Shown: positions 8,529 to 17,502, counted from the stretch's first letter. The stretch is DNA of 64,000 nt from GCA-2717185 sp047517345 (GCA_047517345.1 JAKZTB010000036.1:1-64000), one strand, 5' to 3'. Numbers and translations are program-made. Notes: a model not told the origin generated them from the letters alone.

Positions 8529-8831
8529 ATGAGAGTGCGTTCGATGTCTCCGGCGGTTGCCGCACTGCGGCTCACAATTCGCATCTATCAGGTCGCGATT
8601 TCGCCGTTTTTTCCGGCGCATTGCCGCTATTGGCCGAGCTGCTCGGCCTATGCGGGTCAGGCAATTGGGAAGCACGGGGCCGTGTCCGGCGGATGGCTGG
8701 CAATCCGACGGATTGCCCGGTGCCATCCGTGGGGCGGATCGGGTTATGACCCGGTTCCAGGGGACAGTTGCGCGAACGGGCGTACGCAAAATGAGGTGAC
8801 GGTGACCGAAGAAATGGAACAGCGCGTATGA
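8529..8831 (+). CDS. yidD: Membrane protein insertion efficiency factor YidD
   Basis: The roughly 100-residue protein carries the complete YidD core IYQVAISPFFPAHCRYWPSCS, then YAGQAIGKHG, GGWLAIRRIARCHPWGGSGYDPVP. YidD assists YidC-dependent insertion of inner-membrane proteins at the cytoplasmic face. The start is the ATG at 8529, or the ATG at 8544. The open frame extends further upstream through the inverted-repeat element without family similarity. It overlaps yidC by 4 bases. The C-terminal tail of about 25 residues is longer and more polar than in many homologues. Confidence 0.88.
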   Translation: MRVRSMSPAVAALRLTIRIYQVAISPFFPAHCRYWPSCSAYAGQAIGKHGAVSGGWLAIRRIARCHPWGGSGYDPVPGDSCANGRTQNEVTVTEEMEQRV

Positions 8832-10687
8832 TCGAACAAAAAAACGTGATGGTCGCGATCGTCATCTCCATCGTCATTTTGTTTGGATGGCAGTATTTCA
8901 TTGAAGGTCCGCGGATAGATAAGCAACAAGCGTTGATCGAACAGCAACGTTTGGAGGAAGAGGCACGGCAGCAGGCGGCGGGGGGCTCGCCCGCCGTGCC
9001 GGGTTCGCCTGCCGCGCCAGGCGCGACCGACGCCCCGCAAGCCTCACCGAAAACCGGTTCGGATCTTGGACCCAATTTGGGCGCTGCGGGACTGTCGGCC
9101 GGCAAGACGGCTTCGGAGACTCGCGAAGCGGCGCTTGCCAAGGCGCCCCGTGTCCGAATTCAGTCGGACCGCATCGACGGGTCGATTTCCTTGATCGGTG
9201 GCCGCGTGGACGACATCGTTCTGCGCGATTACACCGAAGAGCTCGATCCTGAGAGCGACAAGATCATCTTGCTGCACCCGGTCCAGGTAGAGCGCCCCTA
9301 CTACGCGGAATTCGGTTGGATCGGCAAAGACGTGATACTGCCGACGGCGGAAACGCTCTGGCAAGCGAACGGCGTCGTTCTTACGCCCGGCAAACCGGTG
9401 ACCCTGTCATGGGACAATGGCGAAGGGCTGATCTTCGAGCAGACATTTTCGCTCGACGAAAACTTCATGATCGCATTGACGCAGCGGGTGAAGAACCAGA
9501 CTGGTTCGAACCTGACGCTGACGCCGTATGGCCTGCTGTCGCGCACCGGCACACCGGATATTCTCGGGTTCTACATCCTGCATGAGGGTCTGATCGGCGT
9601 CTTGAACGATGTCTTGGAGGAAGTCGACTACGATGACGTCCGCGAAGGCGAAAAGTACGATTACACCACGACAGGCGGTTGGCTCGGCATTACCGACAAA
9701 TACTGGCTCGCAGCGCTGATCCCCGATCAGAAGGAATCCTTCAAGGCGCGCTTTATTGCCGGCAAGCGGGGCGCGCTCGATCTTTACCAATCCGACTATC
9801 TCGCGCAGCCGCGGAACGTTCCGGCGGGCGGTGCGGCGAACTACACGACGCACCTTTTCGCTGGCGCGAAGGAAGTAAAACTGCTCGATACATATCAGGA
9901 GGCGTACAGCATACCGCTTTTCGACAAGGCGGTCGATTTCGGCTGGTTCTACTTCCTGACCAAACCGATTTTCTACGCTCTCGACTGGCTGTACGACTTC
10001 CTCGGCAATTTCGGTCTCGCAATCCTTGCGCTCACGGTCGGCATCAAACTGGTGTTCTTCCCGCTGGCGAACAAATCCTACAAGTCGATGAGCAAGATGA
10101 AGCTGCTGCAGCCCAAAATGGTCGAGCTGCGCGACAAGTACGGCGAAGACAAGCAGCGCCTCAATCAGGAGATGATGGCGCTATACAAGAAAGAAGGCGC
10201 CAATCCGGCTGCCGGCTGTCTGCCGATCGTGATTCAAATTCCGGTGTTTTTCGCGCTTTACAAGGTGCTGTTCGTCAATATCGAAATGCGTCAGGCGCCG
10301 TTCTATGGCTGGATCCACGACCTTTCGGCGCCCGATCCGCTGGGCTTGTTGACCGCGTTCGGTTTGATTAGCTGGAACGTCCCGGAGAGCCTCGCCATCG
10401 TCAATATCGGTATCTGGCCGCTGATCATGGGCATCACCATGTTCCTGCAGCAGAAGCTCAACCCGACACCGACGGACCCGGTCCAGGCCAAGATTTTCAT
10501 GTTTATGCCGATCATCTTCACCTTCCTGCTGGCCCGGTTCCCGGCCGGTCTGGTGATCTATTGGGCCTGGAACAACATTCTGTCGATCTCGCAGCAATGG
10601 GTCATCATGCGGCGGCAAGGCGTCAGCGTGGGCGGCGGGCCGGCGGGGGGCACTGCGAGCGGGTCGAGCGGGGGAAAAACGATCTGA
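8828..10687 (+). CDS. yidC: Membrane protein insertase YidC
   Basis: The 619-residue protein is the Gram-negative form of the YidC/Oxa1 insertase. It has an N-terminal membrane anchor (MVAIVISIVILFGWQYF, about residues 8-24), a Pro/Ala-rich linker and a large periplasmic beta domain to about residue 350. The insertase core has VDFGWFYFLTKPIFYALDWLY, FGLAILALTVGIKLVFFPLA with the conserved groove Arg replaced by Lys as in LVFFPLANKS, the coiled C1 loop KMKLLQPKM, and NPAAGCLPIVIQIPVFFALYKVL. It inserts inner-membrane proteins alone or with SecYEG. The start overlaps yidD; the stop overlaps the proposed engB start. Confidence 0.95.
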   Translation: MIEQKNVMVAIVISIVILFGWQYFIEGPRIDKQQALIEQQRLEEEARQQAAGGSPAVPGSPAAPGATDAPQASPKTGSDLGPNLGAAGLSAGKTASETREAALAKAPRVRIQSDRIDGSISLIGGRVDDIVLRDYTEELDPESDKIILLHPVQVERPYYAEFGWIGKDVILPTAETLWQANGVVLTPGKPVTLSWDNGEGLIFEQTFSLDENFMIALTQRVKNQTGSNLTLTPYGLLSRTGTPDILGFYILHEGLIGVLNDVLEEVDYDDVREGEKYDYTTTGGWLGITDKYWLAALIPDQKESFKARFIAGKRGALDLYQSDYLAQPRNVPAGGAANYTTHLFAGAKEVKLLDTYQEAYSIPLFDKAVDFGWFYFLTKPIFYALDWLYDFLGNFGLAILALTVGIKLVFFPLANKSYKSMSKMKLLQPKMVELRDKYGEDKQRLNQEMMALYKKEGANPAAGCLPIVIQIPVFFALYKVLFVNIEMRQAPFYGWIHDLSAPDPLGLLTAFGLISWNVPESLAIVNIGIWPLIMGITMFLQQKLNPTPTDPVQAKIFMFMPIIFTFLLARFPAGLVIYWAWNNILSISQQWVIMRRQGVSVGGGPAGGTASGSSGGKTI

Positions 10688-11334
10688 CCGGGGAATTCAC
10701 GCCCGAGGAAATTGAAGCGGGACGCCACTTGTTCGCCCAGCAATGCGAATTCGTCATGGGCGTGGCAAACCTGTCAGGAATGCCGCCGGACGATCTGCCG
10801 GAAATTGCGTTTGCCGGCCGGTCCAACGTCGGAAAGTCGAGTCTCGTCAACGCGCTTACCGGTAGAAAGACCCTCGCCCGCACGAGCCACACGCCGGGCC
10901 GAACGCAGCAACTCAACTTCTTCAACCTAGGCAGCCGGCTTATGCTGGTCGACCTGCCGGGATACGGTTACGCGCGCGCTTCTAAGAAAGATGTGAACGC
11001 CTGGTCCGCCGTGGTACGGGACTATCTTCGCGGCCGTGTCGGATTGCGCCGGATCTGCCTTCTGCTCGACAGCCGGCGCGGCGCCACGCGCAACGATCTG
11101 GAGATCATGGATCTTCTCGACAAGGCCGCCGTCGTATACCAGGTCGTGTTGACCAAGGGGGATAAGACGAAACAGGCGGCGCTTGAAACCTGCTTGTCGG
11201 ACCTCGGCGCGACCTTGAAATCCCGCGCGGCGGCGTTGCCGGAAATTGTCGTCACGAGTGCGCGCAAAGGACGCGGCGTGCCCGAACTGCGCGCGACGCT
11301 GCACGCGCTGGCGAACCCCCGACCTTTGAGCTAG
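10684..11334 (+). CDS. engB: Ribosome biogenesis GTPase EngB/YihA
   Basis: This 216-residue GTPase is needed for 50S assembly and division in other bacteria. G1 is GRSNVGKSSLVNAL, G2 TSHTPGRTQQLNFF, G3 DLPGYGYA, G4 TKGD and G5 TSARKGRGV. The start is uncertain. The family N-terminus (EEIEAGRHLFAQQCEFVMG) begins before the first good internal ATG, so I place it at CTG 10684, which overlaps the yidC TGA and is preceded by GGGGG. An in-frame ATG at 10597 would need a long overlap with yidC. The TAG stop lies inside a palindromic repeat. Confidence 0.9.
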   Translation: MTGEFTPEEIEAGRHLFAQQCEFVMGVANLSGMPPDDLPEIAFAGRSNVGKSSLVNALTGRKTLARTSHTPGRTQQLNFFNLGSRLMLVDLPGYGYARASKKDVNAWSAVVRDYLRGRVGLRRICLLLDSRRGATRNDLEIMDLLDKAAVVYQVVLTKGDKTKQAALETCLSDLGATLKSRAAALPEIVVTSARKGRGVPELRATLHALANPRPLS

Positions 11335-11383
11335 TGGACACAAACTAACGTATGGGTACCATATGTTAGTTTGTGTCCACTAG
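11331..11383. repeat. 53 bp palindromic repeat ending in CTAG
   Basis: CTAGTGGACACAAACTAACG is followed by a short centre and then its reverse complement with one or two changes, ending GTGTCCACTAG. The stem is about 24 pairs. The first CTAG contains the engB stop codon. One half of the same sequence recurs at 40175-40195. There is no T tract, so termination is not its evident role. Confidence 0.75.
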
Positions 11384-11418
11384 AGTCGCCCGCCCGCCCG
11401 CCGGACGAGGACTGTGAG

Positions 11419-12330
11419 ATGAGCGACAATACGCACGACCAGCGCGCGGAGTGGCTGGCCAAGGCCGATATCTTGACGGAAGCGTTGCCCTACATGCGCA
11501 AGCATGCGGGCAAGGTGATCGTCGTCAAGTATGGCGGTCATGCGATGGGGGATTCGGCGCTGTCGGACGCGTTCGCCCGCGACGTCGTGTTGTTGAAACA
11601 GGTCGGGCTGAACCCCGTGGTCGTGCATGGCGGCGGGCCGCAGATCGGATCGATGCTGAAACGGCTGTCGATCGAAAGCGAATTCGTCGACGGCTTGCGG
11701 GTTACCGACGAAGCCACGGTCGAGATCGTCGAAATGGTCCTGTCCGGCAGGATCAACAAAGGTATCGTCGCCGCCATTACCGCGGCGGGTGGCAGGGCGG
11801 TCGGTTTGTCCGGCAAGGATGGCGGCCTTATCGAGGCGCGTAAACTGACGCGCGTCAAAAGGGATCCGGACTCGAACATCGAACGCATCCTGGATCTCGG
11901 GTTCGTCGGCGAGCCGACACGGGTCAATCCGCAGGTATTGGAGATTTTTGCGCAATCGGATTTTATTCCGGTCATCGCGCCAATCGGTCTGGGCGCGGAT
12001 GGCGAAACTTTCAACATCAACGCGGACACCGTCGCCGGTGCGGTTGCCGTGGCGGCAAAAGCGTCACGTTTGCTCCTGTTGACGGACGTCGAAGGCGTAC
12101 TCGACAAGGATGGCGCCTTGATCAAGGAGATGACGGTCGCCGAGGCGCGGGCCCGCATGGCGGACGGGACGCTCACCGGGGGTATGATCCCGAAAGTCGA
12201 AACCTGTATCCAGGCCATCGAAGAAGGTGTTGGGGCCGCGGTGATCGTTGACGGTCGCGCGCTTCATGCGACCTTACTTGAGATTTTCACGGCGCACGGG
12301 TCGGGAACGATGATCCGCCAATCGTCGTAA
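11419..12330 (+). CDS. argB: Acetylglutamate kinase
   Basis: This 303-residue enzyme phosphorylates N-acetylglutamate in arginine synthesis. VIVVKYGGHAMGD (Lys/Gly phosphate-binding loop), PVVVHGGGPQIG, FVDGLRVTD, the substrate segment NINADTVAGAVA and LLLTDVEGVLDK are all in place. The C-terminus GMIPKVETCIQAIEEGVGAAVIVDGR is typical. The start is the ATG at 11419 (MSDNTHDQRAEW), because earlier codons lie next to the palindromic repeat. The family position after engB is common in alphaproteobacteria. Its stop is closely followed by a 52 bp repeat. Confidence 0.95.
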   Translation: MSDNTHDQRAEWLAKADILTEALPYMRKHAGKVIVVKYGGHAMGDSALSDAFARDVVLLKQVGLNPVVVHGGGPQIGSMLKRLSIESEFVDGLRVTDEATVEIVEMVLSGRINKGIVAAITAAGGRAVGLSGKDGGLIEARKLTRVKRDPDSNIERILDLGFVGEPTRVNPQVLEIFAQSDFIPVIAPIGLGADGETFNINADTVAGAVAVAAKASRLLLLTDVEGVLDKDGALIKEMTVAEARARMADGTLTGGMIPKVETCIQAIEEGVGAAVIVDGRALHATLLEIFTAHGSGTMIRQSS

Positions 12331-12353
12331 AATGCATGACTCGGGCTGGCTCC

Positions 12354-12405
12354 AGGAGCCTCTCCGGTCGGTGCGGTTCATAGGTATTGCTTGGACAGGC
12401 TCCTA
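12354..12405. repeat. 52 bp dispersed repeat, copy 1
   Basis: The repeat begins AGGAGCCTCTCCGGTCG and ends ACAGGCTCCTA. AGGAGCCT and AGGCTCCT form inverted ends. A second copy lies at 19219-19270 with about 42 of 52 bases the same. Bases 12333-12353 resemble the tail of a further degenerate copy. The right end overlaps the stop codon of the DUF2336 gene on the minus strand. Confidence 0.7.
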
Positions 12406-13694
12406 AGTGTCGAAGAATTCGATCTGCCAGTGCAGCTCTTTTTCGCTTAACGGGAAGTTCGCGTTGCCATCCGACGCCAGTATTGCGCCCGGCGCTATCG
12501 CCCCAATCGTGATTTGCAGGCTGTAGGCCAATTCCATGCTCATTCCGGATTTCCAGCAGATTGCAACAATGCCTTTGCTGGCGCGCATCTCGAAAATATT
12601 GTTGACCGAAGCGCAGCTCAGCCCCGAACAAGCCGCGAGCGATGCAATGACTGTTTCCCGGTCGCCCGCGGCGGCGGCATTGTGGATCAGAGTTTCCGTA
12701 AGGCGGCCTTCGGTTTTCAGGATTAAGGCCCGCTCGTATGCGTCGTCCTTCTCGTCCCCTTCCGGACGCGCCATCCCTGATATTCCAGATGCTTTTTGGT
12801 CTTTCGGCTCATTTTCGCCATCGATTTTCAACCGCTCGTTAACGGCTATTTCAATCGCATCGACCACCTGTTCTGTCAAATCCGTCCGTCGCCGAAGCGT
12901 ATCGAGCAGCGAGTCCGCGACGAAGCCTGCGATGCGCTGCGCGGCGTTGGCGGGAAGCTCGGGTCGGTCGACGAGCGGGGCGTGCCAGGACGTCACCGAG
13001 GCCGCGTTATCGACCAGTCTGTCGAGTGTTTCTTCGCGAATTTGCGCACTCGGGTTGGCCAGGAGTTCGGCGATCGCACAATTGTCGTCGCTGGTCGCGA
13101 TGGCGTGCGACACCGTTTCGACGACGTTCGTGCGCCGCGAAATTGCGCTGAGCGCGCCCTGCACGGGGGCGCTTGTGATGATTTCGAGCAGATCTTCTTC
13201 CGTCAGGACCGGTGAATTTTCCAAGACTGGTCCACAAACGGCAGATAGGGGTCCGTCGCGAGTTGCCGGACGACGTGCAAGGGAACGTCCGGGAAGTCCT
13301 TAATCGCGTCGCTGAGGAGTTCGCGGACCCGCTTTGTCTGATCCGCGGCGAGCACTTCCGTAATGTCGAGCACGGCACGCCGCATCACGTTGCGTTCGGT
13401 CGCGGATGTTTGGGGGAAGAGGTTGCCGATTTTTTTCGCGAGGACACAGCGTACTTCGTCGCTGTTGTCGCGCGCGAGCCGCAGGTTTGCCTGGCGCGGC
13501 GTTTGGGCGTTCTCGGCGATGCAGCGTCTGACCTCGTCGTCAGGGTCTTCCGCCAGATAGTAGAGAATTTCCGGCTGTGTTTCGGTGTCCGAGGCGAGAG
13601 CGCAACGTGTCTTCGAATCGCCACTGCGGGCGATGGAGCCGATATCACGAAGGCCGTGCTCCGTCGTCGATAGGCCGGGCGTCGACTGGTTCAA
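12403..13694 (-). pseudogene. DUF2336 domain protein, split by a frameshift
   Basis: Two minus-strand frames form one DUF2336 protein. The first (13694-13203, TTG start with GGAG upstream) gives the HEAT-like repeats EVRRCIAENAQ and EVRCVLAKKI and ends out of frame after DPYLPFVDQS. The second (13224-12403) resumes at once with LENSPVLTEEDLLEIIT, the strongly conserved DUF2336 segment. The break is at about 13222, where a single base is missing in TCTTGG. Joined length is about 430 residues, right for the family. It starts one base after the stop of the GGDEF gene, which suggests a shared signalling role. A real mutation and a sequencing error cannot be told apart here. Confidence 0.8.
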
Positions 13695-13695
13695 T

Positions 13696-15519
13696 TTACA
13701 ACTCCGCGTCGCGCAAGCCCTTGTCCCGGGCCAGCGACAAATGTTGTTTGCGGGTATGTTTCGCGCGGTACATGGCGGTGTCGGCGCGTTTCAACAGTCC
13801 ATCGGAACCTTCATCGGAGCCCGACCTGAACATTGCGATGCCGATCGAGAGGCCCAATCGCTTATCCGGCGAACCGCTGAACGCGTCAAGATGGTAGCAA
13901 CTTCGCAATAGCTCAAGGCCGCGCCGTCGTGCCGCGGCCTTGTCGATATTTTCGAACCAAAGGGCAAATTCATCACCGCCCAACCGGGCAGCGAAATCGT
14001 AGTTGCGCGTCGCGGTTTTTAAGACCTGCGCGACATTTTTGAGAACGCTGTCGCCCACGTCGTGGCCTCGCACGTCATTAACGGCCTTGAAATTGTTCAG
14101 GTCGACAAAAAATACCGCGCCCGGTTGGCCGTTTCGCCGCGACCTTTCGAGCGCGCGCTCAAGCTCCTCCATATAGGCGCGGCGATTGTATAGGCCGGTC
14201 AATGCGTCCGTACGCGACAGGCGCTCCAGTTCGGACTGGTTTTCGATCTGCCTTAACGCGATGCCAAGCTGACCGGCGACCGCATCGAGTAGCGATCGGT
14301 CATGCTCGCTCCACACAGCGGCGGATTGCCGGCTGAGCAAGATCGCGCCGTTTCTGTCGTCGCGGTATCGGGTCGCGGTCAGCAAAGCGTGCTGCCCGGA
14401 GATTATCGCTTCATGCGCGGAGAAATCAGTACAGATGCGATTTACAGAGTCGACCAGGTCGACGCTTTCGGGGAGATGCCCATATTCGGCGACCATAGTG
14501 AAGTTGCCGGACCCTTCCCTTTGGTACACGGCACACGCCGTATCGGGCAATGCTTTGCCGATGGAAGCGACCGCCGTGCTCAGCATGTCCTGCGGGTCGG
14601 CTTCGTTGCGGACGGCGTCGACGATAAAGGCAATAACCTGTTCGCGAATTTTCAGCTTGGCGAGGTCGCTTTCCCGAAGCTGCTCGGCGGTCACGTCACG
14701 GCATACGCCGCGGGCGCCGGTCCGCTTGCCGTCCTTGTCCAGGATTGGCCGGGCGCTGGCGAGGACGCAAACCGCTTCGCCATCCGCATTTCTAAGCCAT
14801 TGTTCCGTCCGCTCGACGATGTCACGCGCTTCAAAGGCGAAACGGCTCGGTATCGCGGACCGGTGATAGAGGAGATCGCGCGCACTCATGCCGACAAGTG
14901 CCTCGGCCGAATAGCCGAGCGCGCCAGACGGCGATACGAACGTAAACGCTCCCGGCAGATCGGTTTCCCACGCGAAGTCACTGAAAATTTCGACGAGGTC
15001 TTTAAAGCGCTGACGGGAGTCGACAAGCGCCATGCGCATCGTTACTTCGAGGGTCGAATCGCGGCAGATAACGGCGGCGCCATGACGAGCCGTCGGAATG
15101 GCTGTTACCGCCATCCAACGATCCTGCTGTTTCGACGACCATGCGATCGGCTGGGTGCAAGCCGCGCCCGTTTGCCGAATGTTTTTCGCCAACGCACGAA
15201 TGCAGTCGAGTACGGCGCCGTCGTCAGAAACATCGATTTCGGCCAATAGCCGTTTTCCCGGCGCGTTTAGCGCATCGAATTCGCCTTCTGCGCTGACGTA
15301 CAGGACAGCATCGGGCAGCAATGCGTAGGCTCTGTGATCTTCCGGTGAAAGGCTGGTGAAATTCTCAAACCGCGGCACGTTATTTGGCGCCGATGAACCG
15401 GTTTCGGGTGCCAGGCCGATTGCTGTAGACGTTCGTTTCATCGCATGTCTGTCGGAGTCGAGGGTTTTCGGTTCGTCGGATTTAATCTCGGCTAACGCTA
15501 CGCGAGAACCGTTAACCAA
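13696..15519 (-). CDS. Diguanylate cyclase with PAS and GAF domains
   Basis: The 607-residue protein makes c-di-GMP. A PAS-like domain lies at about residues 60-160, a second PAS with a PAC tail (ARPILDKDGKRTGARGVCRDVT) at about 170-285, and a GAF domain at about 300-425. The GGDEF domain spans about 435-590. The active site LGGDEF is intact at 513-518, and an RxxD inhibitory I-site (RNYD) lies five residues before it, so product inhibition is expected. No membrane segment is visible, so it senses in the cytoplasm. The start could also be the ATG at 15441. The frameshifted DUF2336 gene follows directly. Confidence 0.92.
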   Translation of the reverse strand: MVNGSRVALAEIKSDEPKTLDSDRHAMKRTSTAIGLAPETGSSAPNNVPRFENFTSLSPEDHRAYALLPDAVLYVSAEGEFDALNAPGKRLLAEIDVSDDGAVLDCIRALAKNIRQTGAACTQPIAWSSKQQDRWMAVTAIPTARHGAAVICRDSTLEVTMRMALVDSRQRFKDLVEIFSDFAWETDLPGAFTFVSPSGALGYSAEALVGMSARDLLYHRSAIPSRFAFEARDIVERTEQWLRNADGEAVCVLASARPILDKDGKRTGARGVCRDVTAEQLRESDLAKLKIREQVIAFIVDAVRNEADPQDMLSTAVASIGKALPDTACAVYQREGSGNFTMVAEYGHLPESVDLVDSVNRICTDFSAHEAIISGQHALLTATRYRDDRNGAILLSRQSAAVWSEHDRSLLDAVAGQLGIALRQIENQSELERLSRTDALTGLYNRRAYMEELERALERSRRNGQPGAVFFVDLNNFKAVNDVRGHDVGDSVLKNVAQVLKTATRNYDFAARLGGDEFALWFENIDKAAARRRGLELLRSCYHLDAFSGSPDKRLGLSIGIAMFRSGSDEGSDGLLKRADTAMYRAKHTRKQHLSLARDKGLRDAEL

Positions 15520-15591
15520 CCGTTAGGATATTCGTTAAGTTGCGCGGCGATGCTTGCCTGATTGGCCGCTGTGGCGCACTGTCTTCGCGCC

Positions 15592-16275
15592 ATGAACAAG
15601 AGACTTGCCCCGCTTTCAGAAGAAACCGAATTCTGGGTTTTCGACCTGGACAACACGCTGTACCCGGCGGATTGCGACTTGTTCAGCCAAATCGACGTTA
15701 AGATGGGCGCGTTCATTTCCGCACATTGCGGTATCGACCGTATCGATGCGCGCAAACTGCAGAAACGTTACTACCAAGAGCACGGCACGACGCTGGCCGG
15801 TCTGATGGCGAATGACGGCGTGCATCCGGAAGACTTTCTCGAATTCGTTCACGATATCGACGTCTCCCCGGTGCCGCCGAGCCCGGAGTTGCGCGACGCG
15901 CTGGGACGCTTGCCGGGCCGTCGATTCGTTTACACAAACGGTTCCGTGAAACATGCGGAGAACGTGATGGACCGTCTCGGCGTCACAGACATGTTCGACG
16001 GCATCTACGATATAACCGCGGCAGGCTACCGGCCGAAACCGGACCCGGAGCCTTATAGCGATTTCGTGCAGCGGTTTGATATTGAACCGCGCCGGGCGGT
16101 CATGGTCGAGGACATCGCCCGTAATCTGGAACCGGCTCACGCGATGGGAATGAGCACGGTTCTGATCCGCACGTCACGTTATGCCGAGACGCCGGACGAC
16201 GACCATATCCATCACGTCGCCGACGATTTGTTGGGCTGGTTGCGCGCGATTCTGGGTGATCCCGGCGCGTCATAG
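15592..16275 (+). CDS. HAD-family pyrimidine 5'-nucleotidase
   Basis: The 227-residue protein has the HAD motifs FDLDNTLYP (nucleophile Asp and acid/base Asp, about residues 18-26), YTNGS, the conserved Lys in YRPKPDPEPY and MVEDIARN. The sequence after motif I and the helical cap match the SDT1/pyrimidine 5'-nucleotidase subfamily common in alphaproteobacteria, which dephosphorylates UMP/CMP-type nucleotides. Substrate is inferred from family only. The start at 15592 (MNKRLAPLSEETEFW) is preferred over 15562. It is divergent from the diguanylate cyclase and upstream of dapD. Confidence 0.85.
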   Translation: MNKRLAPLSEETEFWVFDLDNTLYPADCDLFSQIDVKMGAFISAHCGIDRIDARKLQKRYYQEHGTTLAGLMANDGVHPEDFLEFVHDIDVSPVPPSPELRDALGRLPGRRFVYTNGSVKHAENVMDRLGVTDMFDGIYDITAAGYRPKPDPEPYSDFVQRFDIEPRRAVMVEDIARNLEPAHAMGMSTVLIRTSRYAETPDDDHIHHVADDLLGWLRAILGDPGAS

Positions 16276-16388
16276 ACCCCTGAAAATGGAGCGTTTGGGG
16301 GTCGTACGCCCGGGTTGACTCCTACCGGCAAGTCGACCAAAGTCCCGCCTTCCCGTCACGAAGAATTCCGCGAAAGGTTACGCCTAAA

Positions 16389-17234
16389 ATGAGCCATGCC
16401 GAACTGCAAAGCACGATCGACGAAGCCTGGGATGCTCGGGAAACCGTTTCCAGCGAAACCCATGGCGACGTTCGCGCGGCGGTGAATGTTGCGCTCGGTC
16501 TGATGGATTCCGGCGAAGTGCGTGTCGCCGAAAAAACCGGCGGCAACTGGCACGTCAATCAGTGGCTCAAAAAGGCGGTTTTGCTGTCCTTTCGCCTCAA
16601 CGAAATGACGACGATCGCGGGTGGACCCGGCGCGAACACGACCTGGTGGGACAAGGTCCCGTCCAAATTCGATGGCTGGACGGCAAGCGAGTTCGGCGAT
16701 GCCGGGTTTCGGGCGGTACCCAGTTGCATCGTGCGCCATTCCGCCTATATCGCGCCCAACGTGGTGCTGATGCCGAGTTTCGTCAATCTCGGCGCCTATG
16801 TCGACGAAGGCACCATGGTCGACACCTGGGCGACGGTCGGATCCTGTGCCCAGATCGGCAAGAACTGCCATCTGTCCGGCGGTGTCGGGATCGGCGGCGT
16901 GCTCGAGCCGCTGCAGGCCGACCCCGTGATCATCGAGGACAATTGCTTCATTGGCGCGCGCTCGGAAGTGGTCGAAGGCGTCATCGTGGAAGAGGGCGCG
17001 GTACTTGCAATGGGCTGTTTCATCAGCTCGTCGACCAAGATCGTCGACCGACAGACCGGTGAGATCCACCGCGGCCGCGTACCGGCCTATTCCGTAGTCG
17101 TGCCCGGTGCGTTGCCGGGAGCGCAAAGCCCGGACGGCGCGCCGACGCCGAGCCTCGCCTGTGTCGTCATCGTCAAGACGGTCGATGCGCAGACCCGGTC
17201 GAAGACTTCGATCAACGAACTTCTAAGGGATTAG
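16389..17234 (+). CDS. dapD: Tetrahydrodipicolinate N-succinyltransferase
   Basis: DapD transfers succinyl from succinyl-CoA to tetrahydrodipicolinate in the lysine/diaminopimelate route. The 281-residue protein has an N-terminal helical domain (about residues 1-100) and a left-handed beta-helix of hexapeptide repeats, seen as VSGC-like runs such as NVVLMPSFVNLGAYVDEGTMVDTW and QIGKNCHLSGGVGIGGVLEP. The pathway partner dapE is next, separated by an inverted-repeat element whose left end includes the dapD stop codon. The pairing with dapE confirms the succinylase branch. Confidence 0.95.
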   Translation: MSHAELQSTIDEAWDARETVSSETHGDVRAAVNVALGLMDSGEVRVAEKTGGNWHVNQWLKKAVLLSFRLNEMTTIAGGPGANTTWWDKVPSKFDGWTASEFGDAGFRAVPSCIVRHSAYIAPNVVLMPSFVNLGAYVDEGTMVDTWATVGSCAQIGKNCHLSGGVGIGGVLEPLQADPVIIEDNCFIGARSEVVEGVIVEEGAVLAMGCFISSSTKIVDRQTGEIHRGRVPAYSVVVPGALPGAQSPDGAPTPSLACVVIVKTVDAQTRSKTSINELLRD

Positions 17235-17502
17235 CACCCTCTACCGGGAATAGGAGATACGTATGATCGCTTGTCGCATTTTCTGGGTAGGAGGCGTCGC
17301 GCTGGCGATGCGGGGACATCGTCAAGCGTCGCCGACGCCCGCCAGAGGATGTGACAAGCGACCCGCAGGGCGTGCTCCCAGGTCCTTCGGATCGCGTCGC
17401 GAACTCCTTGTGATGCTTCCAGCATCACGGCGGAACCCGCTCCTAACCGAAGGGCCTGAGAGCGCGTCATTCGCATCTCCTATTCCCGGTAGAGAATGCT
17501 AA
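17231..17502. mobile_element. MITE-like element, about 272 bp, between dapD and dapE
   Basis: Inverted ends of about 31 bases bound the segment. The left end begins TTAGCACCCTCTACCGGG and the right end, on the minus strand, TTAGCATTCTCTACCGGG. Both continue GAATAGGAGAT, with three mismatches in all. Weaker similarity extends about 12 bases inward. Short open frames on both strands end in SPIPGR-like peptides only because they read through the ends; they are not convincing genes. The left end contains the dapD stop, and the right end contains the ATG proposed for dapE. No transposase is present. Confidence 0.7.

Noticed and set aside
13203..13224. Programmed frameshift in the DUF2336 gene
   Set aside because: TCTTGGAAAA is not a strong known slippery site with a following structure, and I know of no frameshifted DUF2336 genes. 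Mutation or sequence error is more likely.
16276..16306. GACCCC...GGGGGTC hairpin after the nucleotidase gene as a terminator
   Set aside because: The loop is long (about 18 bases) and no T tract follows; too weak to list.
17263..17502. Short frames on both strands inside the dapD-dapE element
   Set aside because: Both end in SPIPGR-like peptides purely because they read the inverted ends; no ribosome site or family match.
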